DNA of 42,320 nucleotides from IMG/VR virus record IMGVR_UViG_3300022198_004130, positions 1 through 42,320 of that record; one strand, given 5' to 3'. The notes beneath the pieces were generated by a model that was not told the origin of the DNA, did no database searches, and was given only the letters and a program-made list of their open reading frames with translations. Positions within the stretch are counted from its first letter, which is position 1; the number at the start of each line of letters is the position of its first letter. Position numbers and translations under genes: made by a program. This stretch comes from a virus. Positions 39,697-42,320 of the stretch are shown here, in pieces.

Positions 39697-40325
39697 TGGC
39701 TCGTAAATCATTAGATTTTCAGCTTAGTCCAGAGCAGCAGAAGATGGCTGCTGACAACATTAACCTGGCAAGAAGAGAGGCGTGGAGAATACAGCGAACA
39801 ACTGGAATCGACTATGCGACTTTGGAAGGTGCCGCATTTTTGGGCCTTTGCAAGGCATGTTATCGGTATGATCCGGAATCAGGATATAAATTCTCAAGCC
39901 TGGCTACCCCGACAATCAGGGGTGAACTGCTGCACTGGGTGCGAGACAGAACTTACGCTATGCGTTTATCGCATAAAATGCGCGAGAATTGGATTAAAGG
40001 TAGGAAAATGTTATACGGCGGCTCTACTGACATAGAAGTTGCTAATGAACTTGGCATGAGCCTGCAGGAATGGCAGGAAACAAGATCTGCCTGCTCTGGC
40101 CCGCCCCTGGAGCTAAAGGATCAATCAATGCCAACTGAACCGTTAGAGGCAGACGAGATTGATTTTAGGGAGATTTACCGCCGCAAGGCTGTTGATATCG
40201 TCGAAAGTCTGTCAGAAGAGGACAGGGAGTTTCTGGATGACTATCTAAATAGCCAAGGTGTCAAACCACCTGTTAGAAAATTCCAGATCCTGTGGGACAG
40301 CCTGGCGAAGCGTAAACTAACGTGA
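39696..40325 (+). CDS. Phage sigma-70-family factor 2
   Basis: This 209-aa protein starts on the last base of the terminase stop. Region 2 is clear at about residues 18-95: NINLARREAWRIQRTTGIDY, FLGLCKACYRYDPESGYKFS and TPTIRGELLHWVRDRTYAMR. A region-3-like helix follows (RLSHKMRENWIKGRKMLYGG). STDIEVANELGMSLQEWQET resembles the sigma-70 region 3/4 helix-turn-helix, and DIVESLSEEDREFLDDYLNS a region-4 helix. The SigB/SigF-like layout and position after terminase make it a candidate late sigma factor. Confidence 0.8.
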   Translation: MARKSLDFQLSPEQQKMAADNINLARREAWRIQRTTGIDYATLEGAAFLGLCKACYRYDPESGYKFSSLATPTIRGELLHWVRDRTYAMRLSHKMRENWIKGRKMLYGGSTDIEVANELGMSLQEWQETRSACSGPPLELKDQSMPTEPLEADEIDFREIYRRKAVDIVESLSEEDREFLDDYLNSQGVKPPVRKFQILWDSLAKRKLT

Positions 40326-40345
40326 CGGTAGCTTGCTAGACGGGT

Positions 40346-40357
40346 CTAAGGCCTTAG
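40346..40357. promoter_or_regulatory. 12-bp perfect palindrome CTAAGGCCTTAG
   Basis: It lies in the short gap between the sigma-2 gene and the small membrane ORF before the primase. A palindrome of this length is a plausible operator. No promoter boxes could be placed with confidence. Confidence 0.4.
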
Positions 40358-40381
40358 TATGGCACCGTTGAAACGATAGCA

Positions 40382-40501
40382 ATGCCTCTGATCGGCCATC
40401 ACCTTGCTGACGCATTGGTAATGATAGCGCCATTGCTGCCTTTGTCTTTGGCATTGCTAATTTTGTACCTCATCGCAACGGCGCCAGATGATAATAAGTG
40501 A
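40382..40501 (+). CDS. 39-aa hydrophobic peptide before primase
   Basis: An ATG at 40382 opens a frame whose product is PLIGHHLADALVMIAPLLPL followed by SLALLILYLIATAPDDNK. It has one predicted transmembrane helix (about residues 10-33) and a short charged tail. It overlaps the primase start by 14 bases. No ribosome binding site is seen. Real translation is plausible but unproven. Confidence 0.4.
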   Translation: MPLIGHHLADALVMIAPLLPLSLALLILYLIATAPDDNK

Positions 40502-42068
40502 TACAACACTGACGGCGATACGGGAGATACCATTCACAACTGTATTACAGAAAGAGAATATCAGCTTCAAGAAGCTTGGGAAAGAAGCTGCAACATTGTG
40601 CCCGTGGCACAACGACAGTAATCCATCCTTGACGATCAACGACGACCGGGGATTTTGCTTCTGCTTTGTCTGTCAGCACGGTACTGATGCAATTGGCTTC
40701 ATCCAGCAAAAGTTGGGGCTAGATTTTGCTGATGCGGTTCATCGAATCGCGAACTGTGGTGATGTTGTCGTGGAATACGACAACATTGACCCGAAACTTG
40801 CCGTACAGGAAGCCAAGATCAGGGCTGAGCTGTTCAATCGGATCAACAGGCAGCAGGAAGAGTTCAGGCAGAACATAACGAGCCCAAGGGCCTCCAGGAT
40901 CCATGAAATCTTGGATGAACGTGGTATCAGTGCAGCCACGAGCCGCTTCTTCGGACTTGGTTACGCCACAAATGGTTTCTTTTCGGATCGGATCACTGTT
41001 CCAATTCATGACCACAGAGGGTATTTAGTTGGCTTCACTGGAAGATCAACCAGGGACGAAGTGAAGCCTAAGTACAAGAACTCTGAGAACAGTGATATTT
41101 TTGACAAATCAAGAATAGTATTTAACGAGAACAGAGCCAGTGAGGCTATTCGTGAGGTTGATAGCGTCATATTCGTAGAGGGTCATTTTGATGTCATCAG
41201 CCTGTGGCAGCACGGCATCAAAAATGTTGTTGCCATGCAGGGAACCGCTCCGCCTAGCGAAGCTATTCTGAAAAGATTGTCACGTAAGACCAAAAGGTTC
41301 ATCCTTTGTTACGACAATGACGAGGGTGGGTTCAAGGCCACAGAAAATTTCATCAAGGTGGCTGGTCCGCTTGCTTGCCGTGGAGAAATTACTGTCTCCG
41401 TCGCGGAATTGCCGCCAGGGAAAGATCCTGATGAGTGTATCAGGGAAGGTGAGGTTGACTTGCTTGGGATTATTGAGAACTCGGTTTCTTGGCTTGATTG
41501 GCAGCTTGACGTATGGCTGAGGAATCTTGACAGGACAGATACTGTCAATTTCACCAGGATAGAGACGAGCATCAGGCAACTCGTCGAATCAATCAATTCG
41601 CCAAGCTTGCGTCAGTACTATATCGACAAAGCGTCCAAGATCTTAGCGGAAGACCAGAAGTCTGCCGCAAAGATCGCTAAAAACTGGGCTGAAAATATCC
41701 ACGTTGTCAAGCTTAAAAGAAAGTGGCAGAAGCCTTCTCCTGCAGAAACCAGGCTAAGTGCAGAGAAGAAGCTCCTTAGAATGTATATCCATATTCCAGA
41801 GCTTAGAGGCGAGTGCAAAACACTCATGAATCGATTGCAGTCGCCAAGCCACCGTTGGCTATGGCAGCGTATAGCTGAAATTGAACAATATGACAGCAGA
41901 CCGCTTAGCCCGGAGACTGTGATGGCTATCCTGGCTGTATGTGAGCCGCATTACACAAGGCAGCTAAGGCCAGTTGCTGTGCCGACAATCAAAATCTTGC
42001 ATAATGATGGCATCCTTAAACACATCCAAAAAACACTAAACCAGGAACTTACCATCGATGGCATCTAG
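40488..42068 (+). CDS. DnaG-type primase
   Basis: This 526-aa protein has a CHC2 zinc finger at about residues 36-70 with Cys38, His41, Cys59 and Cys62 (LCPWHNDSNPSL, CFCFVCQHGTDAIGF). A primase core follows (GISAATSRFFGLGYATNGFF, TVPIHDHRGYLVGFTGRSTR), then a Toprim domain at about residues 220-310 (SVIFVEGHFDVISLWQHGIK, RFILCYDNDEGGFKATENF). The helical C-terminal ~200 residues may contact the helicase. It makes RNA primers for replication, with its helicase partner encoded far away on the other strand. Confidence 0.9.
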   Translation: MIISDTTLTAIREIPFTTVLQKENISFKKLGKEAATLCPWHNDSNPSLTINDDRGFCFCFVCQHGTDAIGFIQQKLGLDFADAVHRIANCGDVVVEYDNIDPKLAVQEAKIRAELFNRINRQQEEFRQNITSPRASRIHEILDERGISAATSRFFGLGYATNGFFSDRITVPIHDHRGYLVGFTGRSTRDEVKPKYKNSENSDIFDKSRIVFNENRASEAIREVDSVIFVEGHFDVISLWQHGIKNVVAMQGTAPPSEAILKRLSRKTKRFILCYDNDEGGFKATENFIKVAGPLACRGEITVSVAELPPGKDPDECIREGEVDLLGIIENSVSWLDWQLDVWLRNLDRTDTVNFTRIETSIRQLVESINSPSLRQYYIDKASKILAEDQKSAAKIAKNWAENIHVVKLKRKWQKPSPAETRLSAEKKLLRMYIHIPELRGECKTLMNRLQSPSHRWLWQRIAEIEQYDSRPLSPETVMAILAVCEPHYTRQLRPVAVPTIKILHNDGILKHIQKTLNQELTIDGI

Positions 42069-42297
42069 AACCAAGAACCAGCCGGTTGAGTACGTTATGT
42101 ACACAATGAATGGCTGCCCTTATTGTAATCAAGCAAAAGCTCTCTTTGAGTATTATGGCATCAATTATGAGCTTAAATATGAGAAGGCTCCTGATTGGGA
42201 TACATTCCCCGGAATCTATAAAGTTACTGAAGATGGTCTTAGTTTAATTGGCGGGTTTTCTGAATTGGCAAAGTATTCTTATGACAATGGTCTGTAA
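42058..42297 (+). CDS. Glutaredoxin-like protein
   Basis: This 79-aa protein overlaps the primase stop by 11 bases. It has the redox motif CPYC (YTMNGCPYCNQAKALFEYYG), then a DTFPGIYKV segment in the place of 'T.P.VF' and GLSLIGGFSEL, the glutathione-binding loop pattern. It could reduce ribonucleotide reductase or repair disulfides. Ribonucleotide reductase is not in this window. Confidence 0.8.
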   Translation: MASRTKNQPVEYVMYTMNGCPYCNQAKALFEYYGINYELKYEKAPDWDTFPGIYKVTEDGLSLIGGFSELAKYSYDNGL

Positions 42298-42300
42298 GTA

Positions 42301-42320
42301 ATGGATACGAGTCTTTTGGT
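42301..42320 (+). CDS. Start of a further gene, cut by window end
   Basis: An ATG three bases after the glutaredoxin stop begins a frame (DTSLL...) that runs out of the window. There is too little to identify. Confidence 0.3.

Noticed and set aside
1-42320. CRISPR arrays, insertion sequences, integrase or attachment sites
   Set aside because: No regularly spaced repeats, transposase, recombinase or target duplications were seen. The window looks like a lytic phage.

Overview
The window is a stretch of a lytic-type tailed double-stranded DNA phage (Caudoviricetes). It is close to fully coding, with short intergenic gaps and many ATGA-type stop/start overlaps. I see no ribosomal RNA, tRNA, CRISPR array, integrase or insertion sequence. 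A tape-measure-like protein longer than 1,140 residues, with no recognisable sheath or contractile baseplate genes, suggests a long non-contractile tail (siphovirus-like). A small Lys/Arg-rich protein of a type I associate with cyanophages, ThyX, and many collagen-like or LamG-like fibres suggest an aquatic and possibly cyanobacterial host. The host is inference, not shown.

Layout. (1) Bases 1-11317, + strand: tape measure, a tandemly duplicated tail protein, hub-like and minor tail proteins, and large virion proteins. (2) 11357-13178: scaffold and major capsid protein. (3) 13258-24164: a large block of fibre and adhesin genes with collagen-like, LamG-like, C1q-like and Mtd_N-like modules. 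(4) 24495-27999: a strongly expressed 116-aa virion protein, small basic proteins, then holin-like, coiled-coil and two-domain endolysin genes. (5) 28037-31275, - strand: an unknown protein, a DnaB-type helicase and a winged-helix replication protein. (6) 31276-31605: a divergent control region, possibly the replication origin. (7) 31606-36667, + strand: early or middle genes, including a Sak3-like annealing protein, a sigma factor, SSB, a DUF1599-like protein, RusA and a RecE-like exonuclease. (8) 36672-42320, + strand: ThyX, terminase small and large subunits, a second sigma factor, a DnaG-type primase and a glutaredoxin.

How the parts fit. The helicase, winged-helix protein, primase and SSB make a phage replisome. 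The Sak3-like, RecE-like, SSB and RusA proteins make a recombination module. The most striking regulatory signal is a nonamer, GGNANNCTA, found directly upstream of twelve virion or lysis transcription units between 7.7 and 26.6 kb. It has no evident -35 partner and I did not find it upstream of the replication genes. With two phage sigma factors in the window, this looks like a T4-like one-box late-promoter system with its own sequence. Other candidates are a -1 frameshift at tandem CCCAAAG heptamers in the annealing-protein gene, and a weaker one at the end of the holin-like gene.
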